Positions 11,600-23,654 are shown, counted from the stretch's first letter. The stretch is DNA of 64,000 nucleotides from Asterias rubens (GCF_902459465.1 NC_047062.1:31366673-31430672); one strand, 5' to 3'. Numbers and translations: made by a program. The notes: generated by a model from the letters alone, not told the origin.

Positions 11600-12165
11600 G
11601 AGGGGCCAAGGAGGTTGCTGAGTGGGCTTGGCTGTTTGAGACTTGGAGTTAGGGTGATGGGCTGGGAGGATGCTGGACAGCCAGTCAGCCAGTGGGCTGG
11701 TTGGGATAAGGGCCTGTGGTGATGGGGCTGGAAGAGTTTGGATGAGGGCTTGGGGTGATGGTAGGAGCGATGGGCTGGTTGTGACGAGGGCTTAGGGTGA
11801 TGGTAGGAGTACACTTTGGGCTGGGCTGTTTGGGATGAGGGCTTGGGTGATGGTATGAGTAATATGCTGGTTAGGATGAGGGCTTCGGGTGATGGGCTGA
11901 TTGGGATGAGGGCTTGGGGTGATGGTAGGAGAGTGGGATGGGCTGGTTGGGATGAGGGCTTGGGTGATGGTAGGCGTAATTGGCTTGACTGTTTGTGATG
12001 AGGACTTGGGGTGATGGTAGGAGAGTGGGATGGGCTGGTTGGGATGAGGGCTTGGGTGATGGTAGGAGTAATGGGCTTGACTGTTTGGGATGAGGGCTTC
12101 GAGTGATGGTAGGAGTAAATTGATGCACTGGTTGGGGATGAGGGCTCGGGCGGGGAAATTGAGGG
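11600..12165. repeat. G-rich minisatellite
   Basis: Imperfect units of about 35-45 bp built from GGGATGAGGGCTTGGGGTGA and TGGTAGGAGTAATGGGCTGG. One strand is strongly G-rich against an AT-rich background. Apparent frames are periodicity artefacts. Confidence 0.9.
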
Positions 12166-12229
12166 TGATGGAGATGTACTAGTTCATTCATAATGGGGGG
12201 ATGTAGACTGTTGTTGGTTTAGGTAGGTA

Positions 12230-12995
12230 GTGATTCATGTGATGTCGTCGTTGGATGGAATTGATTTAAAGTGGTTGTACAAAGATTTCATAAAGGGAAT
12301 TTAAAGGTGTTCATGTATTATTTAAAGTGGCAGTACAAACTTATTTTATTAAGATTTTTGAAGGTGCTCACGTATTACTTTTTGCAATTAACGGAATAAC
12401 CTGCAAGAGGTATTTAAAGGGGTTGGCTTATTAATTCTCAAATTAAGTTTAAAGGGGTGAAACTTTTTATATTGAAATGGTTTATTTGAAGGTATGATTC
12501 AAAGGTATGGGTTTTGGGGTCTTAAAGGTGTGGTAAATGAAGTAAAGATTGTTTAATCATTTTCAAGTTAAGTTTAAAGGGGTGGACTTTTTTTTAAATT
12601 AAAGCGGTTTATTTTAAGGTATGCTTTCAAAGGTGTTAGTTTTGGGGTCTTAAAAGTGTGGTAAATTTAAAATTAAATTTAAAGGTACGTAGTTTTGAGG
12701 GATTATAGTTTTTATAAATTGTGTTGAAGGGATTAAAGGGATCTTATTGGACTTGATTAAAAGTGAAAGTACACATATTTTGTTAATGTACTTAAAGGTG
12801 TTCATATATTACTTTAAGTTAAGGGAAAAACCTGCTGAGGACATTTAAAGGGGTGTAATTTTCCGTTAAAGGTTGTTTAATAATTTTTCTCAGATTAAGT
12901 TTAAAGGGGTAGAACTTTTTATATTGAAATGGTTTATTTTAAGGTATGGCTCAAAGGTGGTAAATTTAAAATATAATTTAAAGGGCAAGTAACAC
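12230..12995. repeat. Degenerate duplicated block rich in TTTAAAGGGGT
   Basis: Blocks such as ATTAAGTTTAAAGGGGT and TTGAAATGGTTTATTT with AAGGTATG recur three times (near 12440, 12560 and 12900). AAAGGTGTTCATGTATTA and its variant occur near 12303 and 12795. Confidence 0.7.
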
Positions 12996-13732
12996 ATTAC
13001 ATATACAAACATAGCACATAAAATAAGGGAATGAGAGAGATTTCTTGCTATCTTTAAAGAATCATTTTATTTGGCAACTCCAAATAATATAATACAAACA
13101 ATATAATTTATAAATTAAGACTATTAATTTTACTATAGCAAACAAACGTTAAATAAATAGTGGTAATTTCGACACTATTTTAACACAGGTTTATTAGTTA
13201 GACTAATTTATCTGGTTACATTGTTATCAATAACTAATTGACACCACTAAGTTGTGGAAATGTCATCATTTGTTTTGGGCACAATTTTTAGTAAATCCAA
13301 AATCTTGATGAACATTTTAAGGAATATTTTGTGCATTTTATGTTTTTTTTCCAGTTTGAGGAAGTTTAGAACGGCCACATTATTTAAAGATAACTTGTTT
13401 TAGGACTATTGATTTTGAGGTAAATTATTTTAAAAGAATGCAATGTTTAAAAGAAAATCTTGTTTTTTGGAAAAAGAAATTTATTCAATTCAACCTGCAA
13501 CTTGCAAATAAGTTGGGTTTTCATGTCAAGCTACTACAGCAAAGATGTGTGTTTTTCAGACAATATGTTTACACTTATGGTTTTGATTAAACAAAATGTG
13601 ACATGCTATCTAGCGATACGATTAATGCTCTGTTGTGTGTACATGTATTCGTTTTTTGCCCTTTTACATTTTGCAGAACATTTCCTCATCAGGCTAATAT
13701 TTTACACAACCATTTATTTGAGGAATATTGAC
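12996..13732. other. AT-rich DNA without recognised features
   Basis: A 99-codon open stretch at 13460-13759 is Cys/Phe/Leu-rich, has no signature and runs into a MITE; I do not regard it as a gene. Confidence 0.4.
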
Positions 13733-13733
13733 T

Positions 13734-14109
13734 TTAAAGGGAAAGTACACTATTGGTAATTGTCAAAGGATAGTGTTCTCACTTGGTGTATCTCAACATA
13801 TACATAAAATAACAAACCTGTGAAAATTTGAGCTCAATTGGTCATCGGAGTTGGGAGAAAATGAAGAAAGAAAAAACACCCTTGTTGGACGAATTTGTGT
13901 GCTTTCAGATAGGAATAAAAGACTTCTAGCTAGAAGTCTTTTATTATTTTAGTGAGAAATTACCTCTATTTCTAAATCTATGCTACTTCAGAGGGAGCCG
14001 TTTCTCACAATGTTTTATACTTTCAACAGCTCTCCAATGCTGGTTACCAAATCAGTTTTTAAGTTAATATTTGTTTTGAGTAATTTCCAAATGTGTACCT
14101 TCCCTTTAA
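13734..14109. mobile_element. MITE family A, variant copy 2
   Basis: TTAA at both ends (13734 and 14106); termini read AGGGAAAGTACACTATTGG and its inverse. The centre carries AAGACTTCTAGCTAGAAGTCTT, an almost perfect palindrome also present in copy 10. Confidence 0.85.
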
Positions 14110-14210
14110 GGAAAAGTTTAAACAAAAAATGATTTTACAAAATGACGTTTTGGAAAAGTAAACTTATTTATCTCAACCTGTAAATTTAGCTAATCACACT
14201 TGGTATACAT

Positions 14211-14590
14211 TTAAAGGCACTGGACACCTTTGGTAATTGTCAAAGACCAGTGTTCTCACTTGGTGTATCCCAACATACATGTATGCATAAAATAACAAAT
14301 CTGTGAATTTTGTTTTATAACTTAATTTGTCATCACATTTGAAAGAAAATAAAGAAAAGAAAAAACACCCTTGGTGCACAAATTTGTGTGCTTTCATAAA
14401 AGGCTTCAGGCCTGAAGTCTTTTAATATTTTCATTAGAAATTACCTCTGACTAAAAAACTATGTTATTTCAGAGAGAGCCGTTTCACACAATGTTTTTTT
14501 TACTATCAACAGCTCTCCATTGCTCGTTAGCAATTAAATTTTTATGCTTACAATTATTTTGAGTGATAACCAATAGTGTCCAGTGCCTTC
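14211..14590. mobile_element. MITE family A, copy 3
   Basis: Begins TTAAAGGCACTGGACACC and ends CCAATAGTGTCCAGTGCC. It lies about 100 bp after copy 2 in the same orientation. Confidence 0.85.
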
Positions 14591-15107
14591 ACAGAAACTA
14601 TAACAATGAAATTTTAAGACATTCTGTGCACATTCATGGTTTTGGTGTGCCACACAAAAACAATAATATTTATATATGTTTTTAAACCAAAAACTTCTTG
14701 GCAATTACCATAAATGTGTGACAGACATGAAATGGTCAACAAGTGATCCTAGGGACTCATTTCAAATAAGTAAGTCACCACATGTTCTCTAGATAAAATT
14801 AAACAAAATGAATGTTTTGAATAATGTATATTTGATTTTTGGCATTTGAAAGTGAAGTAAGACAAGTTGAGCAACAAGTCTTACCTAGAGGTACATTTGA
14901 TGTATGTACAGGTTATTCATACCCCCCTTTTTTTACGAGCAAATGAAATCCGAAATCAGATAAGAGTTGGAAAAATACCATCTGTTATACTTCACAATTG
15001 TTTTATATTAGATTTTTAAGTAAAATAAGTGCACCTTGCAAGCAGTTTAATCTGGATTTAATAAGTGTAAAGCAGGGCCATTGCACCATAAATAATCAAA
15101 CCCCGAA

Positions 15108-15320
15108 CCACTATTCATTGAACCACCGCACAGCCACTAATCAAACCATAGCATCACTGCTTTTACTTCAGTCTATTACCACTATTCATTGAACCACCGC
15201 ACAGCCACTAATCAAACCATAGCATCACTGCTTTTACTTCAGTCTATTACCACTATTCATTGAACCACCGCACAGCCACTAATCAAACCATAGCATCACT
15301 GCTTTTACTTCACTCACTAC
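15108..15320. repeat. 71-bp tandem repeat, three copies
   Basis: CTATTCATTGAACCACCGCA starts at 15111, 15182 and 15253. The copies are almost identical, so the duplication is recent. Confidence 0.95.
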
Positions 15321-15841
15321 CATAGATCGCTGACTTGGGTGTTTTTAAAATACACATTGTGTGCTTGCTTGCAAATGGTGCACTTACTTTTTACAAAAAC
15401 ATACGTGAAGTACAGATTGCATCTACGGTATACATTTGATTTTACAAGTTATGGGGTTGTTCATCCATGATTCCTTGATGCGTAGAATGCCTTGAAGAGT
15501 TGCTCTCCTCTCAAGCCATCAAGATTGTATCGCAAAAGTTATTTGCTACACAATTGCTTGTAGCATATCAGCTTCCTCATGCTGTGAAAAGTTAAGAAAA
15601 CAATTGTATAAAGCTAACCCATTTAGGTGTATGACAAATGAAAAGTTCACATGAACCCACCCCCCTCCCAATTTGAGTTTGTCATTGAAAACCTCCGTTC
15701 AAAATTGACATAGAACATCTACCTGAATTTGCATCGAACCTGTGGTAATATCAAACTGAAATTTATGAGTGTTTTTATTCAAGACAGCCATGAAATTCAG
15801 CAAATTCTTTGGCAGTGGTGTGAGGGAGGGGCAGCTGCAGT

Positions 15842-16008
15842 CAATTTCACGAAACGCTAGGATTAATCCTATCTCGAGTAGGACGAGTGACTCATCCTAA
15901 CTTTAATAGGATGGGTTCAATGCGTCCTTTTGCCTTTGGAACTTAACTCGTCCTATATCCCAAGATTGATCCTAAGTTAGGAAGAGTTTGGTGAAATCGA
16001 CAGCTGGA
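15842..16008. mobile_element. MITE family D, copy 1
   Basis: Starts CAATTTCACGAAACGCTAGG, ends TTGGTGAAATCGACAG; many CTAACTCG/CGAGTTAG inverted segments. Confidence 0.8.
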
Positions 16009-17237
16009 GTCCCCCATCAGATTAAAAATGCACATTTGATTGGTTTAATGCATTAATATACCCCAAATACAAATGTATGATTTCGCCACTGCTCTTTGGT
16101 TCTTTCATTTGTAGTTTTAATGATGCAGAAGTATTTTATTCCCAGGTTCATGAAAGTAACAGTTCAGAAGAAACAATAATGGTTTCTTCTTGAAATATAA
16201 GCGCAAATGATATGTTTGCTTATTATTTATAAGGGGTTTTGTTAGTATAAACATGTTTTGATTTTTTTAATTAATCTGTAATCAATCTGTAGGGATAGGT
16301 CACTCATTTGAGTTAGGCTGGCGCCCGCATAATCCTCAAAATGTTGTGGCATGTGGCGTACTGAAGTCTGTTCTGTGCTGCAAAAACAGCCCACTTTGTG
16401 TTAGTAAACCCTAACCTGTTGGAATTTACATACCTTGGTTGTCAGCTTCACATATCTACGTTGGTGATGTGTAGACATTGGTATGATGGTAGGCAGAGGA
16501 ATCTAGCAGCAATTTATTTGCAGATAGCATGCCTTTAAATACAAACAAATGAAATCTGTGTTTTTAAAAACTCAAAACATTTATAAGGTAGGCTATAGAC
16601 CTTTCTTTTCCAACGTCACAGCCCAAGTTGTTGCCAACCCAAGTTGGAAAACTATGGAAAGCCATAAATGCAAACCAAGAAAAGATCGCTACTGTTTGTA
16701 ACAATGTTACCAAATAATTCAAAAATTGTGTTGATTTTGTTAAAAACAAAACAACTAACTATGAGAGGTTTTTTATCTAATTGAAAGCTTGCAGAAAATG
16801 TTGAATTTGGTTAAAACATCTGTAAATACAATTGAGTGCTTCGCTAACATTCAGCTCTATAGGATTAATGTGGTCTTTAAAAGAGTCATTTTTTTGCTTT
16901 TCAACTATTCAAACTATTTAAAGATGGAAGTAAAAGTATGAGATGTAAACATTTGAAAACAACAGAATTCTTCATTGAGAGGTCCGTGTTGAAGCTAACA
17001 AAATCACTGTACATTGGACGGTTTGAATAAAAACATGTTTTTGGAACGTTTTCAAAGAAGGAATCTGAAACATTTTTAACGAATCAAAATGCTGGCTAAA
17101 CCTGCAAATGGTTGTAAATAAAAACTACAACCAATTCAAGAGCATGGGATCTTTTGCATCTAGTACAAAAAAAGGTTATCTAAAAGACAAGTCATCTCAG
17201 AAGAAGTTCTTTCAAACCAATCATGTTTGATATTCCT
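16009..17237. other. Intergenic DNA without recognised features
   Basis: AT-rich, short frames only. Nothing is supported on either strand. Confidence 0.5.
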
Positions 17238-17625
17238 CAAAGGCAGTGAACACTATTGGTAATTACTCAAAATAATTATTAGCATAAAACCTTATTTGGT
17301 AACGAGTAATGGGGAGAGGTTGATAGTATAAAAGATTGTGAGAAACGGCTCCCCCAAAAGTGGTGTAGTTTCCGAGAAAGAAGTAGTTTTCCACGAATTT
17401 GATTTTGAGACCTCAGAATTAGATTTTGAGGCCTCAAAATCAAGCATCTGATCAAAGGACACAACTTCATGTGACAAGGGTGTTTTTTCTTCTATTTTTA
17501 TCTCGCAACTTTGTCAACCATTTGAGCTCATATTTTCACAGGTTTGTTATTTTATGCATATATTGAGATACACCAAGTAAAAAGACTGGTCTTTGACAAT
17601 TACCAATAGTGTCCAGTGTCTTTAA
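17238..17625. mobile_element. MITE family A, copy 4
   Basis: AAAGGCAGTGAACACTATTG at the start and CAATAGTGTCCAGTGTCTTT plus TTAA at the end; the internal GAGACCTC inverted segment is present. Confidence 0.88.
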
Positions 17626-17772
17626 ATATAATTATATACACAAACCTTATTAGCAGAAAGGGCATTTTCAATACAAGCTCGATGTACAAAGTATAGACAT
17701 CATTCACTTTGTTGATTGTTGATTGGTTGATCTCACTTCAGCTTCATTGCCTCTAAAAGCAAAACAAAAATA

Positions 17773-17964
17773 TTAAATTTCATAATAAAAACATAGAATA
17801 ACACCGTTTGTTTTTCTTATAGACGATGTGACCTCTGACCTCACTCGATAACCATAACATGATTCGCGCCTATACCGTCGGACACCACCTTTGTGTTTTG
17901 GCAGCCAGCTAGAAAGTACACGCAATGTTACCATGACTTTGCGTCTTTTTGCCCGGCGAAACAT
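17773..17964 (-). other. Short basic open frame, uncertain
   Basis: 63 codons beginning MFRRAKRRKVMVTLRVLSSW, in locally CpG-richer DNA. No family recognised. It might be a first exon of a minus-strand gene or chance. Confidence 0.15.
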
Positions 17965-18309
17965 GCCGTGTACAGTGTTTTGTCAACAGAGGGCGGTTTG
18001 AATGTAAACATAGATCACAGCGTCTATAGAAATCAACTTCAATTCAGTTTCATTACTTGGGAGTGTAATTAATATATAGCTATAGACTGGCAATGAGATG
18101 ACAACCTTCACTGTAACATGCACACACAGAACACAGTAATGCTTTAGCTTTCAAATAATAAAAAGTAGTTTACCAACTTGAACAAAATTAATGGTTGTGT
18201 TCTCTCATTATAGAAAGGTAAACAGGTGTGTAATGATAACTTATAATTAAACAGCGGCTACAGAATGCTCAGAAATATATAGTTGTTACATTTTTGTAAT
18301 ATGGAATCC

Positions 18310-18590
18310 ATATGCCAAGTCTTTTTTGAGTGATTGCCCTGACAATTTTTCTTTTGTTTATGGCATCTGACCTTAACACTTGATCTACACGCAGGTGATT
18401 AAAAAACAATAGGCTTCTGAGGATCCAAAGACCAATCCACAAACCAAGTTTGGAGTTGATATGCCAAGTCCCTTTTGGAGTTATAGCTTGGACAACATTT
18501 CTTTTGTGTTAGCCATAACGACCTTTACATTTGAACTAGGGGTCCAAAAACATTAGGCTTCTGGGGATCCCAAGACCAATCACACTTCTC
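18310..18590. repeat. Two-copy tandem repeat of about 150 bp
   Basis: ATATGCCAAGTC, a TTTCTTTTGT block and TTAGGCTTCTGGGGATCC-like stretches recur in the same order (about 18309 and 18459). Confidence 0.75.
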
Positions 18591-18789
18591 TTGATGCATC
18601 TCAAATTAATGGTTTGTTGATATTGTTCAATGTAACGGTTTATGAAGACATCCTTGACTCTTTAGCATGTACCGGTATGTTAACAAAACCCAGCTCAGTG
18701 GTTTTTGTTGGGCCAAGATTGTAATAGTCACAGTTAGCTACACACGGTGCTATTAGTTATTGAACCTACATGTTGAATCTGGCTCTTAC

Positions 18790-18896
18790 CTGTTGATGGG
18801 GAAGACATCGTTGTACTTTGACACTGAGCAGCATGCACTTCATGCATCTGCTTTTGGGGAGGTAGACTTCTTGACAATGGCATGTCTCTTGCTAAC
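18790..18896 (-). other. Exon-like unit A of a repeated minus-strand family
   Basis: On the minus strand, ctgcatttag precedes GTTAGCAAGAGACATGCC and CATCAACAG precedes gtaagagcc, so both splice consensus sites are intact. 107 nt. One frame reads MHEVHAAQCQSTTMSSPSTG at its end, closely shared with unit D. The flanking intron sequence (GGCCCAACAAAAACCACTGA on the minus strand) is shared as well. Confidence 0.55.
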
Positions 18897-19174
18897 CTAA
18901 ATGCAGACAAATAAAAAATATATATATCTTGTGACAGGGGTGTGGTGTTGTTTCTCCAATTGTAGCTAGGCACCGTCTTCTGTGAGCACATCATGATGTG
19001 CTCATAGAAGACAATGCCATAATATACAAGTTATATCAAAAGCGCAACAAAAAGTATGGACATGGTTTCGAGTTGATATGAATCAACTTCACTTCATCAT
19101 CATTTTCAAAAAGTAATGTATGTGCTCCTCAGCCACAATGGTGTAAGGAAAACAAAACTGGTTGAGGTTGACTT

Positions 19175-19300
19175 ACTTTGTCAAGCTCAGTGGTCTAGTG
19201 GTAGGACATGGTAAAGGTCATGGGTTCATGTCCGACTCAAGAATGTGCATGTACATTTATTCTCTTCACAGAACTTGTGTAAGACACATCAATGTTGGGG
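19175..19300 (+). mobile_element. tRNA-derived SINE head (family 4)
   Basis: CTCAGTGGTCTAGTGGTAGG is an excellent tRNA-type box A, followed by GTCATGGGTTCATGTCCGAC as a slightly decayed box B. Confidence 0.65.
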
Positions 19301-19947
19301 TAAAAACACATATATTTTTCAAACTTTTGGAGTCTGCCTTACATTTTGTTTTATTACCAAAACAACGCTGACATCTTCATTTGTAGACAACTGTGTTTAA
19401 TCTCCGAAGTGTTTCGAAGAGTTATTTTCTAAACACCTCCATCTTTTTGTGGAGATGAAAACTTAAAACCACATGTGTTCGATAACATGTGCTGCATATT
19501 TTACATGAGAAGCCTACAGTGGAGAATCTTGACACCTCGATTCATGAAAATGCAAAATCAAGTGATATGTCATGTGTGTTAATTTGTGTGAAATAATTTA
19601 CACCTTGACATCCGGGAGATATTTAGAAATACATTAAAGTAAAAAAAAAAATAAAAATCATTAGAGATTTTCAAGTTGTGGGAAGATTGATTTACCTACG
19701 GGGAACTTTAATGCAGAACCAAGAAAGGCTGGCAGCCCTTTATAACCCGTTAGGTACTGAAACCTGTGCCGGTGATGAATCAACTGATTAGCTATCTAGT
19801 CCTGTGTTGTAGTACTTACAACCTATTGTGGCTGTTGATACACACGCAGAGTTCAAAACCCCTTTTCAGTGGCTTTTGTTGGGCCAAGATGTAAGGAACA
19901 TTTGGGGTTATTAGTTGTTGAACCTACGTGTTGAAACTGGTGCTTAC

Positions 19948-20110
19948 CTGTTACTGGAGAAGACATTGTTTTATCTGACTGCCGACAGGACATGGCGAAT
20001 TGCCCTCATGTTTTCCTGAGTTCTGACTGGGTAAAGTTCATGCAGTGATATGTGCATCAAGCATCTACTTTTGGAGAGGTCCATCTGACAACGGCATGTT
20101 TGTTGCTAGC
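19948..20110 (-). other. Exon-like unit B
   Basis: Minus-strand acceptor attacattcag then GCTAGCAACAAAC; donor AACAG then gtaagc. 163 nt, longer than its relatives because of internal inserted sequence; the ends align with units A and D. Confidence 0.5.
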
Positions 20111-20663
20111 CTGAATGTAATCAAATAAAGACATTAGAGAGGTTTCGCAAGTCTACGGAAACACATGTATACAGATACTGATTTCCTTTTATCTTGCGAT
20201 TAAACACGGTCGGCCATTTTGTGGAGTCAAACTCAGAACACAGAAACAAGTATTCATAAATACCCCAGACAGTTTCCCTATTCCTATTGGTGGAGAGCAT
20301 GTCACGTGGGGGTGTTTAAATGGCTGATAAAGGTACAGCTAGAGTTTATAACCCGATTGTTTTTGGATAGCATTTGTGCGGGTTAGCCCATGGATGCGAG
20401 GGTTCATTGCTATGCGCACAATGCTATCCGAAAACTGTCTCATTAAAATGCACCACACGTAACAGAGCTCAAGAACATTTTTACAGAGTTTCCCACTTTA
20501 TAATTCCTTTTAACCAAAATGGCATTTATGAATGGGAATAGAGTAGTGCCTCGTTCTTAAACGGCTGTTTAAGAACTTGTTGTCACCATTCATTTATTCC
20601 CTTGTTTAAAAGCGTTCTCAAATGAATTGTTATACGTAGAAACATTTACATAGTTCAATTTAC

Positions 20664-20768
20664 CTGTTTATAAAGACATCCTTGAATCTTGGCAGCATTC
20701 ACATGTACATCAAGCAACTTCTTATTGGGAGGTAGACTTCATCTATCAATGGCATGGCTGTAGCTAGC
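20664..20768 (-). other. Exon-like unit C
   Basis: Minus-strand acceptor tttgcacttag then GCTAGCTACAGCC; donor AAACAG then gtaaat. 105 nt; more diverged from A and D inside. Confidence 0.5.
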
Positions 20769-20886
20769 CTAAGTGCAAACCAATAAAAACAATATTTGGT
20801 GAAGGGGTGAATTGCTTTTCTTCGATCACTACAAGGATCAACTTCACTCTGTCATCGTTTGCATTAAATAATAATTATTTGCGATC

Positions 20887-21253
20887 TTAAAGGCAGTGGA
20901 CACTATTAGTAATTACTAAAATAATTATTACCTTACTTGGTAATGAGTAATGGGGAAAGGTTGATAGTATAAAACATTGTGAGAAATGGCTCCCTCTGAA
21001 GTGACGTAGTGATTTTCCGCGAATTTGATTTTGAGACCTCAGATTTAGAATTTGAGGTTTTGAAATCAAGCATCTGAAAGCACATCACTTTTTCTGACAA
21101 GGTGTTTTTTTCTTGCATTACTATCTTGCAACTTCGACGACCGAATGAGCTCAAATTTTCACAGGTTTGTTGTTAGTTTATGCATATGTTGAGCTACACG
21201 TACTATGAAGACTAGTCTTTGACAATATTACCAATAGTGTCCAGTGTCTTTAA
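20887..21253. mobile_element. MITE family A, copy 5
   Basis: TTAA at both ends. The flank TATTTGCGATCTTAA occurs on both sides, longer than a TTAA target duplication alone. Confidence 0.88.
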
Positions 21254-21289
21254 GTAATATTTGCGATCTTAAAGACAAAATTGCAGTTG

Positions 21290-21400
21290 AGGATGAACAT
21301 TTATCAAGCTCAGTGGTCTAACAGTTCTCTGCTCTGGAATGTCCAAGATCATGCGTCCAAGTCCAAGCCAAAAAATACATAGGCAAAGAAATATGAACAT
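21290..21400 (+). mobile_element. Decayed tRNA-derived SINE head (family 4)
   Basis: CAAGCTCAGTGGTCTAACAG matches the start of the copy at 19175; box B is degraded (CATGCGTCCAAGTCC). Confidence 0.5.
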
Positions 21401-21554
21401 TTTAAACAAGTAGGTTGCACAGTTTTTTAGTAGCCCACATGGCAAGTTGAGAGGTGGTGTATACTAGCCTGTAACAGTTTTTACTAGACAACATACGCCG
21501 GGCTAGTGTTTAGGGCAAGCCCTGGTGCCTTAGGACGTGGAAAATCATTATACC

Positions 21555-21592
21555 TCAATTCATGGAATGCACTTCCATGAATTGAGGCAACT
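21555..21592. repeat. Perfect 15-bp stem hairpin
   Basis: CCTCAATTCATGGAA and TTCCATGAATTGAGG with loop TGCAC. It is not followed by a T-run or gene end. Confidence 0.85.
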
Positions 21593-21885
21593 GTAGACAT
21601 ATTCAAGCGAAATAGTGTAAGGTCCTGAAGTTTGCAGAAATTAGTTTCAGCAGACAAAAACAATGATTTGCTAAATGTTGTGCTTTTTGAAACACATGCT
21701 AATCTTGTAAAAATGGATTGCAGTACCCGTTACTAAGTGGCTTTTGACAAACAGCTCTTTTTATTGAATGAATGTTTGAAAGCCTTTTTGGGGTACCTTT
21801 TGTTGGGCCAAGATCGTAAAAAGCCCCCAAAAAGGAACATTTGGGGCTATTGGTTGTTTAACGAATGTTGAAACTGGTTCTTTAC

Positions 21886-21984
21886 CTGTTGCTGGAGAAG
21901 ACATCGTTGTACTTTGGCACTGGGCAACATGGACATCATGCATAGATGTAGACTTTGTCCGCCAATGGCATGTCTGTAGCAAGC
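21886..21984 (-). other. Exon-like unit D
   Basis: Minus-strand acceptor tttgcctttag then GCTTGCTACAGAC; donor AACAG then gtaaag. 99 nt; one frame ends MHDVHVAQCQSTTMSSPATG, nearly the same peptide as unit A. Confidence 0.55.
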
Positions 21985-22570
21985 CTAAAGGCAAAACAAA
22001 TAAAAGGGGTATGTGGATTTATTTCAAGGTAATTCTTTGAACATAAGAGCTAGGCAATACAGAGAAGGTCAGAGTATGTGGTGGAAGCAACTATCATAAT
22101 AAAAAACATATTCCATGTTTTTGTTATTTCCTCGCACGAGTGTGATGGTTTCACTCTTTGGGGGCTGAATTTCTGTTTACCAAAACATTGGTGCAGATTC
22201 TTTCTCCATAACATTTCAAAATATGTAAAAGTTCTGAAGCAATGACTCAACTTAACCATGTATGCTGGCAGCGTGCAGTAGTATCTTTCGGATGGAATGA
22301 AAAAGCAGAGTAAAAACATCACTGCGTGCGCGTGTCTTTGGTAACGCAGCAGTGTTACTGCAAGGCATATTAGTCAAAATACTAGCATTCGGCTTCTGCG
22401 TATCTCAAAATAGCTGTCCAGAATGCACATTGTGACTGTTGAATCCAACAGGCCGACCCAAAAAGAAACGGGTGTAATTTCACACTTAAAAATTGTAGGC
22501 CTACGCTTTGTTTGTTTTGAAAGTTGTATCTTCCAATCAAAATGACAAAGATCTACTTGGATGTTATATA

Positions 22571-22707
22571 AAACAAATAATGAATGTTTTTCATTCGTGC
22601 AATAGTGCAAATATGTTCATTCGTTGAAAGCTGGAATGTTCCATTCAACTCGGCTCCACCTCGTTGAATAGAACATTCCATCTTTCAACTCATGAACATT
22701 CATTATT
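22571..22707. repeat. Foldback element upstream of lectin 1
   Basis: Outer arms AACAAATAATGAATG (22571) and CATTCATTATTTGT (22693) are inverted. An inner arm of about 30 bp containing TGGAATGTTCCATTCAAC is also inverted around 22660. It looks like a small palindromic MITE and is not seen upstream of lectin 2. Confidence 0.6.
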
Positions 22708-22759
22708 TGTATGTTACCATGGCTTGGCTAAATAATTAATAATAGTGTACCTAATTGTA

Positions 22760-22897
22760 TCATTAATAAACAAAATCCATTAGCTTTTAAATAAAGCCTC
22801 TTCTGAGTGCACAAAATTCACTGCAACTTGGCACAGATGACTAGTGAGACTGTAACACATATTACCAGAATACAGACGCTATCACTCAAACCTAAAT
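22760..22897 (+). promoter_or_regulatory. Promoter and 5' UTR block of lectin 1, shared with lectin 2
   Basis: The 138 nt before the ATG are closely matched by 27161-27281 before lectin 2. An AT-rich TTTAAATAAA at about 22786-22795, roughly 105 nt before the ATG, is a plausible TATA element. Another shared block, ACTAGTGAGACTGTAACACA, starts at 22840. Conservation is above that of the surrounding intergenic DNA, which suggests function or recent duplication. Confidence 0.55.
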
Positions 22898-23398
22898 ATG
22901 GCAGCAAACTTCACTATTTTCAGTGTTCTTGTAGCACTCCTTCAGTCACATTTCCTGATTGTATCTCCCTGCATGTCTTGCATCAGTCCATGGACAAGTT
23001 TTGGGAATCATTGCTACCTTCTTGTGACGAATGAGAAGACCTTTGATGAAGCTGAACAGAACTGTCAAAGTATGTCACGCCTTGGCAGACCATCTCATCT
23101 GGCATCCATTTTGAGCCAAGAGGAACAAGACTTCCTCGTCCTGCTTATCAAATCTGTGTACGGAGAAAGCGGCAAGATGACCTGGTTTGGCTACCGTCGA
23201 GACCGATCCAGTGACCCGTCAACTTGGCGCTTCAGCGACGGCAGCCCTTCCCTGGGCTACACCAACTGGAGCAGTAACCAACCCGACGGGGATGGAGACT
23301 GTGTGCATATCCGAGATATCACTTTTAACTTCTTGTGGAATGACTTAGTTTGTTCCTACACCTTGAGTTCCATCTGTAAGAGACCAGCCAGGTTCTGA
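22898..23398 (+). CDS. Secreted single-domain C-type lectin 1 (QPD motif)
   Basis: Single-exon frame of 166 residues. Residues 1 to about 24 are a hydrophobic signal peptide (MAANFTIFSVLVALLQSHFL). The rest is one C-type lectin-like domain. Cys28/Cys39 make the N-terminal pair of a long-form domain, Cys56/Cys160 and Cys135/Cys152 the two core pairs; Cys25 may be unpaired. TWFGYR at 95-100 replaces the usual WIGL core, QPD at 128-130 is the sugar-site motif associated with galactose-type specificity, and WND at 147-149 supplies Ca2+ ligands. The length and lack of other domains suit secreted invertebrate lectins, often used in innate immunity. No transmembrane segment is seen. ATTAAA at 23410 may be a weak polyadenylation signal. 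Sugar specificity is inference. Confidence 0.9.
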   Translation: MAANFTIFSVLVALLQSHFLIVSPCMSCISPWTSFGNHCYLLVTNEKTFDEAEQNCQSMSRLGRPSHLASILSQEEQDFLVLLIKSVYGESGKMTWFGYRRDRSSDPSTWRFSDGSPSLGYTNWSSNQPDGDGDCVHIRDITFNFLWNDLVCSYTLSSICKRPARF

Positions 23399-23654
23399 GC
23401 AGAACTGTGATTAAAGAGTAATTACAACACGCTATGTAATAGCGCCCATGGGTGGTACAGCGTCTTATGGGAGAGGCACAAACAACTTTGTTACATTCTT
23501 AAATACAAACTCAAATCAGCAACAATATTGAGGTGTACAAAAAAGGGTATTATCTATCTGTGAGGAAACAAAAAAGCAACATACCAACAACAGAATTGTA
23601 AGCTCAACCAAGTCTACTTAAGCACCTAATGACAGACCAGTTTTAACTGCAATT

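Noticed and set aside
11402..12191. Pro/His-rich and Gly/Trp-rich frames over 11.4-12.2 kb
   Set aside because: They translate the G-rich minisatellite; no unique domain.
17279..17477. Repeated 60-70-codon frames such as SHEVVCFQMLDFETSKSNSE
   Set aside because: The same peptide appears wherever MITE family A occurs (17.3, 21.0, 24.4, 29.4, 38.4, 43.0 and 44.3 kb, among others); it is element sequence, not genes.
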